Shown: positions 54,820 through 63,762, counted from the stretch's first letter. The stretch is 64,000 bases of DNA from Streptomyces rhizoryzae (GCF_023155275.1 NZ_JALMUV010000040.1:1-64000); one strand, 5' to 3'. Program-made: numbers and translations. Notes: generated from the letters alone by a model not told the origin.

Positions 54820-55374
54820 ATGCTGCACGGTGTCGATGTCAGCGCCTACAACACCGATTACTCCGCCAAGGGCCTGGACTTCGTCTTCATCAAGTCCACC
54901 GAAGGCCGCTCCTACGTCAATCCGCACCAGTCGGCACAGGCGGCGCGGGCCCGCGAAGCGGGTGCCCTGGTCGGTTTCTACCACTTCCTGTGGCCGGGGA
55001 ATATCGCTGCCCAGGCGCGGTATTTCGTGGAGAAATGCGCCTCCCTCCAGGGCGATCTGCTGGCCGCGGACTGGGAGACCACCGGGTCCGGTACGCACGC
55101 CAGCACCGCGCAGAAGGACCAGTTCCTGCACGCGGTCAAGAAACTCCGCCCCAGCCACCGCGTGCTGCTCTACTGCAACCGCGATTTCTGGCTGCACAAG
55201 GACACCTCGTCCTATGCCGGGGACGGGCTGTGGATCGCCGACTACGTCTCCGCCGGGCACCCGCGGATCAAGGCGAAGTGGCGTATCCACCAGTACGCCG
55301 ACTCCCCGCTGGACAAGAACGTCGCGGCTTTCGGCAGCAAGGCCGAGCTCAAGAAGTGGGCGCACCCCGCATAA
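54820..55374 (+). CDS. Glycoside hydrolase family 25 lysozyme-like protein
   Basis: The product is 184 residues, a single GH25 domain with no signal peptide. Catalytic Asp and Glu are in GVDVSAY (residue about 5) and LLAADWET; other family motifs are FVFIKSTEG, ALVGFYHF and LLYCNRDF. It should cleave the beta-1,4 bond between MurNAc and GlcNAc. With no leader it may leave the cell by lysis, by a nonclassical path, or act inside. I use the ATG at 54820, which has GGAGG 6 bases upstream. Confidence 0.85.
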   Translation: MLHGVDVSAYNTDYSAKGLDFVFIKSTEGRSYVNPHQSAQAARAREAGALVGFYHFLWPGNIAAQARYFVEKCASLQGDLLAADWETTGSGTHASTAQKDQFLHAVKKLRPSHRVLLYCNRDFWLHKDTSSYAGDGLWIADYVSAGHPRIKAKWRIHQYADSPLDKNVAAFGSKAELKKWAHPA

Positions 55375-55376
55375 GC

Positions 55377-55388
55377 TTCTCCGGAGAA
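55377..55388. promoter_or_regulatory. Perfect 12-base palindrome after the GH25 gene
   Basis: TTCTCCGGAGAA is a perfect 12-base palindrome, 2 bases past the GH25 stop and 82 bases before the nadE start. It could be an operator for nadE or part of the GH25 terminator. No regulator gene is adjacent to suggest an owner. Confidence 0.3.
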
Positions 55389-55470
55389 TCCGCACACGCC
55401 TGCCGACACTCCGCGTGACATCGCCGCGCGGTGCGGGAACAGCGCGTGACGAAAAACGTGAGGAGCACCG

Positions 55471-56301
55471 GTGACGGACCCGGCGGCCACGGCCCTGCAA
55501 CAGGAAATAGCCCAGGAACTCCAGGTGACCGCGGAGTTCGACGCCGAGCGGGAGATCGAGCGCCGGGTGTCCTTCCTCACGGCGCAGCTGACCTCCACCG
55601 GTCTGCGCTCCCTGGTCCTGGGCATCAGCGGCGGGGTGGACTCCACCACCGCCGGCCGGCTGTGCCAGCTCGCGGTGGAGCGGGCCCGCGCCGGCGGCCA
55701 CGACGCGGTGTTCTACGCGATGCGGCTGCCCTACGGCGAGCAGGCGGACGAGAAGGACGCCCAGCGGGCGCTGGAGTTCATCCGCGCGGACCGCCTGCTG
55801 ACCGTGGACGTCCGCCCGGCCAGTGACGCGGCGCTGGACGCGGCGGTGGCCGGCGGAGTCGCCTTCCGCGACGCCCACCACCAGGACTTCGTGCACGGCA
55901 ACATCAAGGCCCGGCAGCGCATGATCGCGCAGTACGCGGTCGCCGGCGCGCACGCCGGCCTGGTCGTGGGCACCGACCACGCGGCCGAGGCGGTCTCCGG
56001 CTTCTTCACCAAGTTCGGCGACGGGGCGGCCGACGTGGTGCCGCTGACCGGGCTGACCAAGCGCCGGGTGCGGGCCGTCGCCCAGGCCCTGGGCGCCCCC
56101 GCCGAGCTGGTCCACAAGGTCCCCACCGCCGACCTGGAGACCCTGGACCCGGGCAAGCCCGACGAGGACGCGCTCGGCGTCAGCTACGACCAGATCGACG
56201 ACTTCCTGGAGGGCCGGCCGGTCGAGGAGACCGCCTTCCAGGCGATCGTCCGGCGCTACCGCCTCACCGCCCACAAGCGCGCCCTGCCCCTCGCGCCCTG
56301 A
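55471..56301 (+). CDS. nadE: NH3-dependent NAD synthetase
   Basis: The product is 276 residues. The PP-loop is LVLGISGGVDSTTAG, with the deamido-NAD site in HDAVFYAMRLPYGEQADEKDAQ, then FVHGNIKARQRM and VGTDHAAEAVSGFFTKFGDG, and the C-terminal VSYDQIDDFLEG. The protein lacks the N-terminal glutaminase domain, so it uses ammonia directly. It converts nicotinate adenine dinucleotide to NAD. The GTG start has GTGAGGAGCACCG upstream. Confidence 0.96.
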   Translation: MTDPAATALQQEIAQELQVTAEFDAEREIERRVSFLTAQLTSTGLRSLVLGISGGVDSTTAGRLCQLAVERARAGGHDAVFYAMRLPYGEQADEKDAQRALEFIRADRLLTVDVRPASDAALDAAVAGGVAFRDAHHQDFVHGNIKARQRMIAQYAVAGAHAGLVVGTDHAAEAVSGFFTKFGDGAADVVPLTGLTKRRVRAVAQALGAPAELVHKVPTADLETLDPGKPDEDALGVSYDQIDDFLEGRPVEETAFQAIVRRYRLTAHKRALPLAP

Positions 56302-56307
56302 GGCCCC

Positions 56308-56328
56308 GGGGCGCGGCCGCCGCCGCGC
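56308..56328 (+). terminator. Terminator hairpin after nadE
   Basis: GGGGCGCGG and CCGCGCCCC pair perfectly around a three-base loop, 6 bases after the nadE stop. Confidence 0.65.
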
Positions 56329-56438
56329 CCCGCACCCGCCCGCACCCGCAGATCGCGCACCGGCCGGTCACGCACCGGCCAGGCTGCCGTCACCGGCCCG
56401 GTGCACAACCATGGGCCGAAGCGGGCATAGATCCGGTC

Positions 56439-56864
56439 ATGGGAAGCCGCGAAGTCCGATCGGAAGATCAACTGTCAGTGGGGCCGCTTACTCTCCAGGA
56501 CATGGGTGACGCACGCCTGCACGAACTCCAGACCGCGCTGACCACCGCCACCGACCTGGCCTCCGCGCTCCGGTCGGCGCCGACCCGGCGGGACGCCGAC
56601 CAGCTCGTCGACGTCCTCCGCCAGGCGCTGACCGCCGCCCGCTCGCTGGGCGCCGCCACCGCCGGCCCGACCGGCTGCGCCCTGCACCCGCACGGCGCCG
56701 TGGACCCCCTCCACGGCGATCCGGAGGACCCCCTGCCGCCGGGCTACGGCAAGTGCCTGCTCTGCAACGACCGCCGGCGCCGGGCGGACGCGCAGCATCC
56801 GCACGTCCGCCCGCACGCCCGCCCCCGGCCGCGCCCGGACTGGCGCCGCCGGCTGTCGGCCTGA
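56439..56864 (+). CDS. Hypothetical protein with a helical N-terminus and two Cys residues
   Basis: The product is up to 141 residues. A helical stretch (ARLHELQTALTTATDLASALRSAPTRRDADQLVDVLRQALTAAR) is followed by CALHPHGAVDPLHGDPEDPLPPGYGKCLLCND and an Arg/His-rich tail. The Cys residues in CALHPHG and KCLLCN could form a zinc site. An ATG at 56502 (MGDARLHELQ) also has a weak ribosome site and would give about 120 residues. No function is recognised. Confidence 0.55.
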   Translation: MGSREVRSEDQLSVGPLTLQDMGDARLHELQTALTTATDLASALRSAPTRRDADQLVDVLRQALTAARSLGAATAGPTGCALHPHGAVDPLHGDPEDPLPPGYGKCLLCNDRRRRADAQHPHVRPHARPRPRPDWRRRLSA

Positions 56865-56888
56865 CCGGCCCGGCCCGGCCGGAGGGTG

Positions 56889-57794
56889 TCAGTCCCGGCC
56901 CGCGGGCCGGTCGGCGCCGCCGGAGCCGGGGCGGTCCGCGCCGGGGCCACCGGGCTCCGGCGCGGTGTCCGGTGTGCGCTCCGGCCGCAGCGCGATCCGG
57001 CCCAGCACCGCGGCGACGGCCAGCGCCGCCAGGGCCAGCAGCACCGCGTCCGGGACGCCGTTGCCCAGCCGGGCCGCCCAGTCCTCCAGCCGGGCCTCGG
57101 CGTCCGCGTCCAGGAGCCCCGGCAGCGCGCTGGTCCCGTTGAAGACCAGGAACAGCACGCCGATGCCGATGAAGAACAGCCCGGAGACCAGCGAGGTGGT
57201 GTGCAGCCGCAGCCGGCCGGCGGTCAGCTCGCGGCCGCGCAGCCAGCGCCGGGTGCCGAGCCGGAAGCGGTCCCACAGCAGCGCCAGTACGAACAGCGGC
57301 AGCGCCATGCCCAGGGCGTAGACCGCCAGCATCGAGGCGCCGTGGACGGGCGAGCCGCTGACCGCCGTCACGGTGAGCACCGCGCCCAGGATCGGGCCCG
57401 CGCAGAAGCCGGCCAGACCGTAGACACAGCCGAGCAGGAAGGTGGACAGCGCGGTGCGCGGGGTGATCCGGGCGGCGGCGGCCTGGGCGCGCCGGGAGGC
57501 GAAGCCGAGGCCCAGGATCTGCGCCAGGCCCAGCGCGATGACCAGCCAGCCGCCGAGGGCGACCAGCAGGTCGCGGTGGCCGTTGAAGAGCCGGCTGGCC
57601 GCGGTGCTCGCCGCGCCCAGCGGCACCAGCGTCGTCGCCAGCCCCAGGTAGAACACCCCGGTACGGGCCAGCAGCCGGCCGGGGCTCGCCAGCGAGTAGG
57701 CGAAGAACGCCGGGAGCAGCAGGGCGCTGCACGGGCTGACCAGCGCGAGCGCGCCGCCCAGGAAGGCGGCGAGGTAGCCGATGTCGGCGGTCAC
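56889..57794 (-). CDS. CcdA/DsbD-type cytochrome c biogenesis membrane protein
   Basis: The product is 301 residues with about seven membrane helices. The first CcdA-type half is in ALALVSPCSALLLPAFFAY, and the second Cys-bearing segment is in GCVYGLAGFCAGPILGAVL, so the electron-carrying Cys pair is present. It moves reducing power from cytoplasmic thioredoxin to outside partners. The C-terminal 35 residues are low complexity. Its GTG overlaps the TGA of the DsbA-like gene as GTGA, so the pair is coupled. Confidence 0.88.
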   Translation of the reverse strand: MTADIGYLAAFLGGALALVSPCSALLLPAFFAYSLASPGRLLARTGVFYLGLATTLVPLGAASTAASRLFNGHRDLLVALGGWLVIALGLAQILGLGFASRRAQAAAARITPRTALSTFLLGCVYGLAGFCAGPILGAVLTVTAVSGSPVHGASMLAVYALGMALPLFVLALLWDRFRLGTRRWLRGRELTAGRLRLHTTSLVSGLFFIGIGVLFLVFNGTSALPGLLDADAEARLEDWAARLGNGVPDAVLLALAALAVAAVLGRIALRPERTPDTAPEPGGPGADRPGSGGADRPAGRD

Positions 57795-58564
57795 TTCCCG
57801 GCCCCCGCGCCGCCGTGCTTCCCGGCCTCGGCGGCGGCCTGCTCGATGGCCTGCCCGAAGACCTCGGTCTCCTGCGCGCCGGCGATCGGCCGGCCGTTGA
57901 CCAGGAAGGACGGCGTGGACTGGACGCCGAGCCGGTAGCCCTCGTCCTGGTCCTTCTTCAGGGCGGCCGCGGCGGCCGGGCTGTCGAGGTCGGCGCGGAA
58001 CTTCGCCAGGTCCGGCACCCCGGCGGTGCGGGCCAGGTCGGCCAGCTTGTCCTCGGCGAGCGCGTCGCCCTTGCGGGTCGTGGCGTAGAGCAGGTCGTGC
58101 AGCTGCCAGAACTTCCCCTGCCGGCCGGCCGCCCAGGAGGCGCGGGCGGCCCGCTCGGAAGCGGCGCCGAAGACCGTGAAGTTGCGGAACTCGATGCGCA
58201 GGGTCCCGGCGTCCACGTACTTCTTGATCAGCGCGGGCTGGGTCTCGCGGGTGAAGCGGCCGCAGAACGAGCACTGGTAGTCGGCGTACTCGACCAGCAC
58301 CACCGGGGCGTCCGGCTTCCCGGCGGCGAGCGGGTCGCCCGGGATCCGGCGGCTGGTGCGCCGGGCGAGGTCGTCGTACAGCTTGCGCTGGTCGGCGTCC
58401 TCCTGGGGCGCGGCGGAGGCGGGGGGCCCGGCGGCGGTGCCGGGGTCCCGGCCGTGCTCGACGGCCTTGCCGACCGCGACGGCGATGGCGATCACCGCCA
58501 CCACGAGGGCGAGCACCGCGCCGATCGCGGCGGCCTTGCGGGCGGGTGAGGCGGAAGTGGGCAT
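57791..58564 (-). CDS. DsbA-family thioredoxin-domain protein
   Basis: The product is 257 residues. A single N-terminal membrane segment (AAAIGAVLALVVAVIAIAV) anchors a thioredoxin-like domain outside the cell. The redox motif is CSFC in VEYADYQCSFCGRFTRETQ, and the cis-Pro loop is GVQSTPSFLVNGRPIAG. It is the kind of enzyme that makes or isomerises disulfides and is a likely partner of the coupled CcdA-type protein. The ATG at 58564 has ACAGGAGC upstream. Confidence 0.9.
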   Translation of the reverse strand: MPTSASPARKAAAIGAVLALVVAVIAIAVAVGKAVEHGRDPGTAAGPPASAAPQEDADQRKLYDDLARRTSRRIPGDPLAAGKPDAPVVLVEYADYQCSFCGRFTRETQPALIKKYVDAGTLRIEFRNFTVFGAASERAARASWAAGRQGKFWQLHDLLYATTRKGDALAEDKLADLARTAGVPDLAKFRADLDSPAAAAALKKDQDEGYRLGVQSTPSFLVNGRPIAGAQETEVFGQAIEQAAAEAGKHGGAGAGK

Positions 58565-58623
58565 GCGAAAGCTCCTGTCGTACAAGGGAATTGCGGGAAG
58601 GGCGGCCTGGGGTGGCCGGCGTC

Positions 58624-59052
58624 CTATATCCGCAGTACGGGCAGGAGGGCGGCGGGGTCCGCGGCGGGCGCGCCGGTGGGCGGGCGGGCCAGGGCGCAGC
58701 GGGGCGGGAGCGCGGCGGCGAGCGGCCCGGCCGCGGTGGGGTCCGGGGCGAGCGGCTCACCGCGCGGCGGGGCGGGCAGCGGGGCGGCCTCACCGGGGTC
58801 CGGTGCGTGGCGGCCGGAGCACCGCTTGAGGGAGTCGGCGACGGCGACGGGCGCGGCGCCGGCCCGCTCGGCGGCGGGGTACGGGGCCCGTTCGGGGGCG
58901 GTGTGGCGCCCCTCGGCGGTGGCCGCCGCGGCCACCGCCGCGCGGGCCGCGGGCCGGTCCTGGGGGCCGCCGGTCCGGCAGAGCAGCGGCCCGAACGCGA
59001 CGGCCAGGAGGAGCAGCAGGGTCAGCGTCGCCGAGCGGCGCAGCCGGTGCAT
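58624..59052 (-). CDS. Secreted or anchored hypothetical protein, upstream of the DsbA gene
   Basis: The product is 142 residues. A signal-like start (RLRRSATLTLLLLLAVAFGPLLC) is followed by Ala/Pro-rich sequence with two further Cys residues (LKRCSGRH and PPRCALAR) and no recognised domain. The ATG has GGGGGAGGGAC upstream. It is 59 bases upstream of the DsbA-like gene on the same strand, so it probably belongs to the same operon and may be a client of that system. Low complexity makes the homology uncertain. Confidence 0.5.
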   Translation of the reverse strand: MHRLRRSATLTLLLLLAVAFGPLLCRTGGPQDRPAARAAVAAAATAEGRHTAPERAPYPAAERAGAAPVAVADSLKRCSGRHAPDPGEAAPLPAPPRGEPLAPDPTAAGPLAAALPPRCALARPPTGAPAADPAALLPVLRI

Positions 59053-59189
59053 GGTCCCTCCCCCTCGCTGTCGGTCCGTGGCGGTCGCGGTCGAACATCC
59101 CATCCTACGGACCGCCGGGCCCCGCGGGCGGCGGTGGCACAGCTCACCCCCGTACGCCCCCTCGTTTGATGGCATTTCGTCCGGGCTTT

Positions 59190-59202
59190 GGCGGTATGCC
59201 GC
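59190..59202. repeat. 13-base repeat shared with 63795-63807
   Basis: GGCGGTATGCCGC occurs here, 138 bases upstream of the secreted hypothetical gene, and again at 63795-63807, 33 bases upstream of the second L,D-transpeptidase. The sequence has weak two-fold symmetry (GGCGG/CCGCC at this copy). The rest of the 59053-59396 gap holds no gene that I can support. Confidence 0.6.
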
Positions 59203-59396
59203 CTTTGGCGGGTGGCGGTCCGGCCTGCCATAGTCGTCCGCGGCGACCCCCGCCGACGCGGGCCAGGTCGCCTTCCGGCCGCGCGGGCCACCCCCTTCCG
59301 CCCGCCCCGGTCCGGGCGCTGGGGCTCACCCCGCGGCAACCCCGCGGGCGGGCCCCGGTCCCGTTCCCGGGCCCCGCAGCGGGCGCCGCGGCGCGG

Positions 59397-59924
59397 TCAG
59401 CGGTCGCCGACCCGGACCTCGAACCAGGTGGTCTTGCCGCGCGGCAGCAGGTCCACGCCCCAGCGGTCGGAGAGCTTGTCGACGAGGAACAGCCCGCGGC
59501 CGCTGACGTCCGTGGCCTGCACGGGCATCAGGCACGGCAGCCCGCGCGAGGGGTCGCGCACCTCCACCCGGATCCAGCCGCGGCGGCGCAGTATCCGCAG
59601 CCCGAACGCGCGCGCGCCGGTGTGCCGGACGGCGTTGCCGACCAGCTCGGAGACCAGCAGTACGGAGTGCTCGGTCAGCTGCGGGGAGAGCGACCACTGC
59701 TTGAGGAGGATGGCGGCGGTCAGCCGGCGCGCGGTCCGGGCGGACTGCGGGCGCGAGGGGAGCCGGACCTCGTCCACGGCCGGGTCCCCGACCACCTCGG
59801 GCCCGGTGGGGACCGGACCGGCGGGGGCCGGGACCGCCGCCCCGTCCGCCGGGGGGGTGGCCCGGTCCGCGGCGGCCGTACCGCTGTGCGGCCGCGGCTG
59901 CTCCATTCCTTCGAGGCCCGCCAT
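59397..59924 (-). CDS. Anti-sigma-factor-type ATP-binding protein (HATPase_c)
   Basis: The product is 175 residues. A disordered 60-residue start precedes a GHKL domain: LPSRPQSARTARRLTAAIL, then VLLVSELVGNAVRHTG (N box), RVEVRDPSRG, and GRGLFLVDKLSDRWGV (G boxes). It resembles RsbW/SpoIIAB-like kinases of which Streptomyces has many, used as anti-sigma factors or in ligand sensing. No cognate sigma factor gene is adjacent. The ATG at 59924 has ATGGGGGC upstream, weak. A start six codons later is possible. Confidence 0.82.
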   Translation of the reverse strand: MAGLEGMEQPRPHSGTAAADRATPPADGAAVPAPAGPVPTGPEVVGDPAVDEVRLPSRPQSARTARRLTAAILLKQWSLSPQLTEHSVLLVSELVGNAVRHTGARAFGLRILRRRGWIRVEVRDPSRGLPCLMPVQATDVSGRGLFLVDKLSDRWGVDLLPRGKTTWFEVRVGDR

Positions 59925-60197
59925 GCCCCCATCATGGCCGCTCCTCGCCGCCGCGGGGGGCCGAACCCGCGGAATCCGTTGTCCGGAACCGCCGGCTCCG
60001 GCCTCTCCCACGACATATGCCAACGGCAGCCGGGACCGGTCCCACCCAGCTGACCTGGGAAGACACCCGGTGGGCGGCGGGCCGGCGGGGGATGCCGGGG
60101 CGGCTCCCTTACGGGGTGACGACGCTTTCCGCAATTCGCCCACACGAGGCATGGCGTACCGGCCACGGCCCCAGCCGCCCCGTCAACACCAGGCGTC

Positions 60198-60965
60198 TCA
60201 GCGGAACTTGGCCTTGCCCGGCCCCTCCTCGACGAAGCTGCGCATCCCGGTCTCCCGGTCCTCGGTGGCGAACAGCCCGGCGAACCAGTTGCGTTCGATC
60301 GTCAGCCCGGTGTCGATATCGGTCTCCAGACCGGCGTCGACGGATTCCTTGGCGGCCCGCAGCGCCAGCGCCGGTCCGGCCGCCAGCCGCGCCGCCCAGG
60401 CGTGCGCCTGCGCGTGGACCTCGGCGGCCGGCACCACCCGGTCCACCAGCCCCATGGCCAGCGCCTCGTCGGCCTTCACGTGGCGGCCGGTGAAGATCAG
60501 GTCCTTGGCCTTGGACGGGCCGACCAGCCGGGCCAGCCGCTGGGTGCCGCCGGCGCCCGGGATCAGGCCGAGCAGGATCTCCGGCTGGCCCAGCTTGGCG
60601 TTGTCGGCGGCGATCCGGAAGTCGGCGCAGAGCGCCAACTCGCAGCCGCCGCCGAGGGCGTAGCCGGTGACCGCGGCGACCACCGGCTTGGGGATCCGGG
60701 CCACCGCGGTGAAGGAGTCCTGGAGGGCCTTGGACCGCAGGACCATGGCGGTGTGGTCCATGGCCTGCATTTCCTTGATGTCCGCCCCGGCGGCGAACAC
60801 CTTCTCGCCGCCCCAGAGCACCACGGCGCGGATGTCGTCGCGCCGGCCGGCCTCCTCGGCCAGTTCGCGGAGCCGGTCCTGGGTGGCGACGTCCAGGGCG
60901 TTCATCGGCGGGCGGTCCAGGCGGATGGTGCCGACGCCGTCGGCGGCTTCGAGATGCACAGTCAT
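60198..60965 (-). CDS. Enoyl-CoA hydratase/isomerase-family protein
   Basis: The product is 255 residues of the crotonase family. The oxyanion-hole motifs are FAAGADIKEMQ and ALGGGCELALCADF, and the catalytic Glu residues are in QPEILLGLIPGAGGTQRLARLVG, both Glu positions being retained (E at QPEI and in the preceding GCELAL context). It probably hydrates 2-enoyl-CoAs in fatty-acid breakdown. The ATG begins at MTVHLEAADGVGTIRLDRP. It lies between the GHKL protein and the first L,D-transpeptidase with no clear operon. Confidence 0.9.
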   Translation of the reverse strand: MTVHLEAADGVGTIRLDRPPMNALDVATQDRLRELAEEAGRRDDIRAVVLWGGEKVFAAGADIKEMQAMDHTAMVLRSKALQDSFTAVARIPKPVVAAVTGYALGGGCELALCADFRIAADNAKLGQPEILLGLIPGAGGTQRLARLVGPSKAKDLIFTGRHVKADEALAMGLVDRVVPAAEVHAQAHAWAARLAAGPALALRAAKESVDAGLETDIDTGLTIERNWFAGLFATEDRETGMRSFVEEGPGKAKFR

Positions 60966-61033
60966 GCGGGCAGGTTAGTACGCGTTAACGCCGCGCGCCG
61001 CCCCGCCCCCGGCCGCCCGCCGGGGCCCCGGCC

Positions 61034-62254
61034 TTACCGCGCCCGCCACTGCGCCCAGGAGAGGTTCCAGTCGCTGAAGCCGTTGTCGGGCTGGATGGTG
61101 CGGTCGTGGGAGTTCTTGACGATGACCACGTCGCCGATGAGGGAGTTGCGGTAGAACCACGCCGCGGGGGTGTCCGGGTCGCCGCCGCCGCGCCGGTCGT
61201 ACAGGCCGACGCAGCCGTGGCTGGCGTTGCGGGTGCCGAACGTGTCGCGGCCCGACCAGTAGTTGCCGTGGATGAACGTGCCGGACGCGCTCAGCCGCAT
61301 GGCGTGCGGGACGTCCTTGATGTCGTACTCGCCGCCGAAGCCGACGGTGTCGCCGTTCATCCGCGTCACCGGATGCTTCTCGCTGATCACCATGGTGCCG
61401 TTGTAGGTCTCGGTGCCGGGGGCCCCGGCGGTGATCGGCACGGTCTTGAGCCGCTTCCCGTCCCGCACCACCGTCATCTGCTTGGCGCGGGCGTCGACGG
61501 TGCTGACCTGGCTGCGGCCGATGGTGAACGAGACCTGCTTGGACTGGGTGCCGTAGACGCCGGGGCGGCCCTCGACGCCGTCCAGGGCGAGCCGGAGGGT
61601 GACCTTGGTGCCGGGCGCCCAGTACTTCTCCGGGCGGAAGTCGAGGCGGTCGTTGCCGAACCAGTGGGCGGCGAGGGGGACGGCGGGCCGGGCGGTGACG
61701 GTGACGGCCTTCTCGACCGCCCGGGGGTCGGTGATGCCGCGGCTGAAGCGGATCGAGACCGGCATCCCGACGCCGACCTCCTGGCCGTTCTCGGGGCTGT
61801 AGGTGCCGATGAAGGTGTTCTTCGGCACGAGGGTGGTGAACGTGGCGTGCTCGGCGGCCTGCCGGCCCCGGGCGTCGACGGCCACCGCGTCGACGGTGTA
61901 GCGGGTCGAGGCGCCGAGGTGGGTGCTGGGCTGCCACCGGGCGCCGTCGCCGGATATCTGCCCGTCGACCGCATTGCCCTTGGCGTCGGTGACCGTGACC
62001 GAACGGAGCTTCCCCTTCCGGGCGGTGACGGCCAGGGCGCCGCTGGTGGCCACGTCACGGGCGCCGTCGCGGGGCGCTATCTCCACGGCGGCCTGCGAGG
62101 CGGTGTCCGCGGGGCGGTGCGCGGGCGGCCCGGCGTCGTCGCCGCCGCAGGCGGAGACCAGCAGCATCGGGGCGAGCAGCAGGGCGAGCGGTCCGCCCGC
62201 GCGGCGCGCCCGCCGCCGGCGCACCGGCCCCCTCGGCATCGGCTGGACGTTCAC
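61034..62254 (-). CDS. L,D-transpeptidase lipoprotein, copy 1
   Basis: The product is 406 residues. A lipobox (LLVSACGG) places the lipid Cys near residue 37. Two Ig-like domains carry repeats of RSVTVTDAKG and ARPAVPLAAHWFG-type sequence. The YkuD catalytic domain has IHGNYWS and ASHGCVGLYDR with the active Cys. It makes 3-3 crosslinks or anchors proteins in peptidoglycan. The GTG at 62254 has GGAAAGGGGCC upstream; the longer frame is rejected. The paralogue lies upstream. Confidence 0.92.
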   Translation of the reverse strand: MNVQPMPRGPVRRRRARRAGGPLALLLAPMLLVSACGGDDAGPPAHRPADTASQAAVEIAPRDGARDVATSGALAVTARKGKLRSVTVTDAKGNAVDGQISGDGARWQPSTHLGASTRYTVDAVAVDARGRQAAEHATFTTLVPKNTFIGTYSPENGQEVGVGMPVSIRFSRGITDPRAVEKAVTVTARPAVPLAAHWFGNDRLDFRPEKYWAPGTKVTLRLALDGVEGRPGVYGTQSKQVSFTIGRSQVSTVDARAKQMTVVRDGKRLKTVPITAGAPGTETYNGTMVISEKHPVTRMNGDTVGFGGEYDIKDVPHAMRLSASGTFIHGNYWSGRDTFGTRNASHGCVGLYDRRGGGDPDTPAAWFYRNSLIGDVVIVKNSHDRTIQPDNGFSDWNLSWAQWRAR

Positions 62255-62487
62255 GACTGGCCCCTTTCCCCCTCGCACGGCCCGCGGCTGCGGTGCCCGG
62301 TCGCCCGGCTCACGGGTGCGGGCCAAGATAACCACACCGCACCGACACTCAACTCCCCGGCCGGGCAACGGTTCAGTCCCGGTCGCGGGAGTGGGCGCGC
62401 GGGCATCCGTACGAGCGCTGTGCGGACGGCGCGGCGGCGCGCGGGCGGCAGCGGGCGGGGGGACGGGGGAACGGCGGGCGGCGGCGG

Positions 62488-63762
62488 TCAGCGCCGGGCG
62501 CTGCCCGCGCGCCAGGCGGCCCAGGGCAGGTTCCAGCCGCCCAGGCCGTTGTCGGGGGCGACGGTGCGGTCCGGGGAGTTCCGGACCTCGACGGTGTCAC
62601 CGACGATGGAGTTGCGGTACAGCCAGCCGGCCGGGGTGTCCGGCCCGCCGCCCCGGACGTCCTTCAGGCCCACGCAGCCGTGGCTGGTGTTGAGGCCGCC
62701 GAAGACCTGCGGCGGGGCCCAGTAGTTGCCGTGCAGGAAGGTCCCGGACCGGGTCAGCCGCATGGCGTGCGGGACGTCGGGGATGTCGTACTCGGTGCCG
62801 AAGCCGACGGTGTCCCCGTCCATCCGGGTCACCGCGTGCCGCTCCAGGATCACCATCGTCCCGTTGTAGGTGGGGTTCTCGGCGTTGCCGGCGGTGACCG
62901 GCAGGGTGGCCACCACCCGGCCGGACCGGCGGACGGTGAGCGTGTGCCGGGCCGCGTCGACGGTGCTGACCTGGTCGCGGGCCACCAGGTACTGGAGCGT
63001 CTTGTGCTGCACCCCGTAGGCGCCCGGTCCGGTCCGCACCTCGCGCAGCCGCAGCCGGACGGTGATCCGGGTGCCCGGCCGCCAGCGGTAGCGGGGCCGG
63101 AAGTCCAGCCGCCGGTGGCCGAACCAGTGCGGCGCGATCTCCACGGCGGGCCGGGCGCTGACGGTGACCGCGCGCTCGACGGCCGCGCGGTCGGCGACCG
63201 GCCGGTTGAAGACCAGCGAGAAGATCAGGCCGGTGCCGACCGTGGTGCCGCTCTCCGGCGAGTAGTAGCCGATCACCCGGTGCGGGGGCGCGAAGGTGCT
63301 GAAGGTGGTGTGCCGGGCGGTGCGGCGGCCGGCGCCGTCCAGGGCGACCGCGTCGACGGTGTACCGGGAGGCGAGTTCGAGGGAGTCGGTGACCGGCCGC
63401 CAGATCGTCCCGTCGCGGGAGATCCGGCCGGCGACCGGCTGCCGGCCCCCGCCGCCGGTGCGGGTGACCTCCACCCGCTCCAGCCGCCCGTCCGGGACCC
63501 GGACCTCCAGCCGCCCGTTGGCCCGTACGCCGCGCGCGCCGTCGCCCGGGACGATCCGGATCGCCTCCTCGGGGGCGGGCGGCGGGCCGCCGAGGAAGAG
63601 GTCCCGCTCACCGCAGCCGGCCAGCGCGGCCGCGCCGGTGAGGGCGGCCAGCAGCACGCCGGCGGTGCGGCTGCGGCGGGGCGGGCGGGGTGCCGCCGGT
63701 GCGCGGCCCGCGGCGCGGCCGCCGGTGTCGTCCCCTGCTCGGTGCTCCTGATGGCCGGTCAT
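62488..63762 (-). CDS. L,D-transpeptidase lipoprotein, copy 2
   Basis: The product is 424 residues. The lipobox is ALAGCGE (Cys near residue 50). The layout copies the neighbour downstream: Ig-like domains with SRYTVDAVALD, IGYYSPESGTTVG, IAPHWFGHRRLDFRP, then QVSTVDA, YNGTMVI, FLHGNYWAPP and TSHGCVGLKD with the active Cys. The two differ over much of the N-terminal part. A tandem duplication is likely. The gap of 233 bases between the two allows each its own promoter. Confidence 0.92.
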   Translation of the reverse strand: MTGHQEHRAGDDTGGRAAGRAPAAPRPPRRSRTAGVLLAALTGAAALAGCGERDLFLGGPPPAPEEAIRIVPGDGARGVRANGRLEVRVPDGRLERVEVTRTGGGGRQPVAGRISRDGTIWRPVTDSLELASRYTVDAVALDGAGRRTARHTTFSTFAPPHRVIGYYSPESGTTVGTGLIFSLVFNRPVADRAAVERAVTVSARPAVEIAPHWFGHRRLDFRPRYRWRPGTRITVRLRLREVRTGPGAYGVQHKTLQYLVARDQVSTVDAARHTLTVRRSGRVVATLPVTAGNAENPTYNGTMVILERHAVTRMDGDTVGFGTEYDIPDVPHAMRLTRSGTFLHGNYWAPPQVFGGLNTSHGCVGLKDVRGGGPDTPAGWLYRNSIVGDTVEVRNSPDRTVAPDNGLGGWNLPWAAWRAGSARR

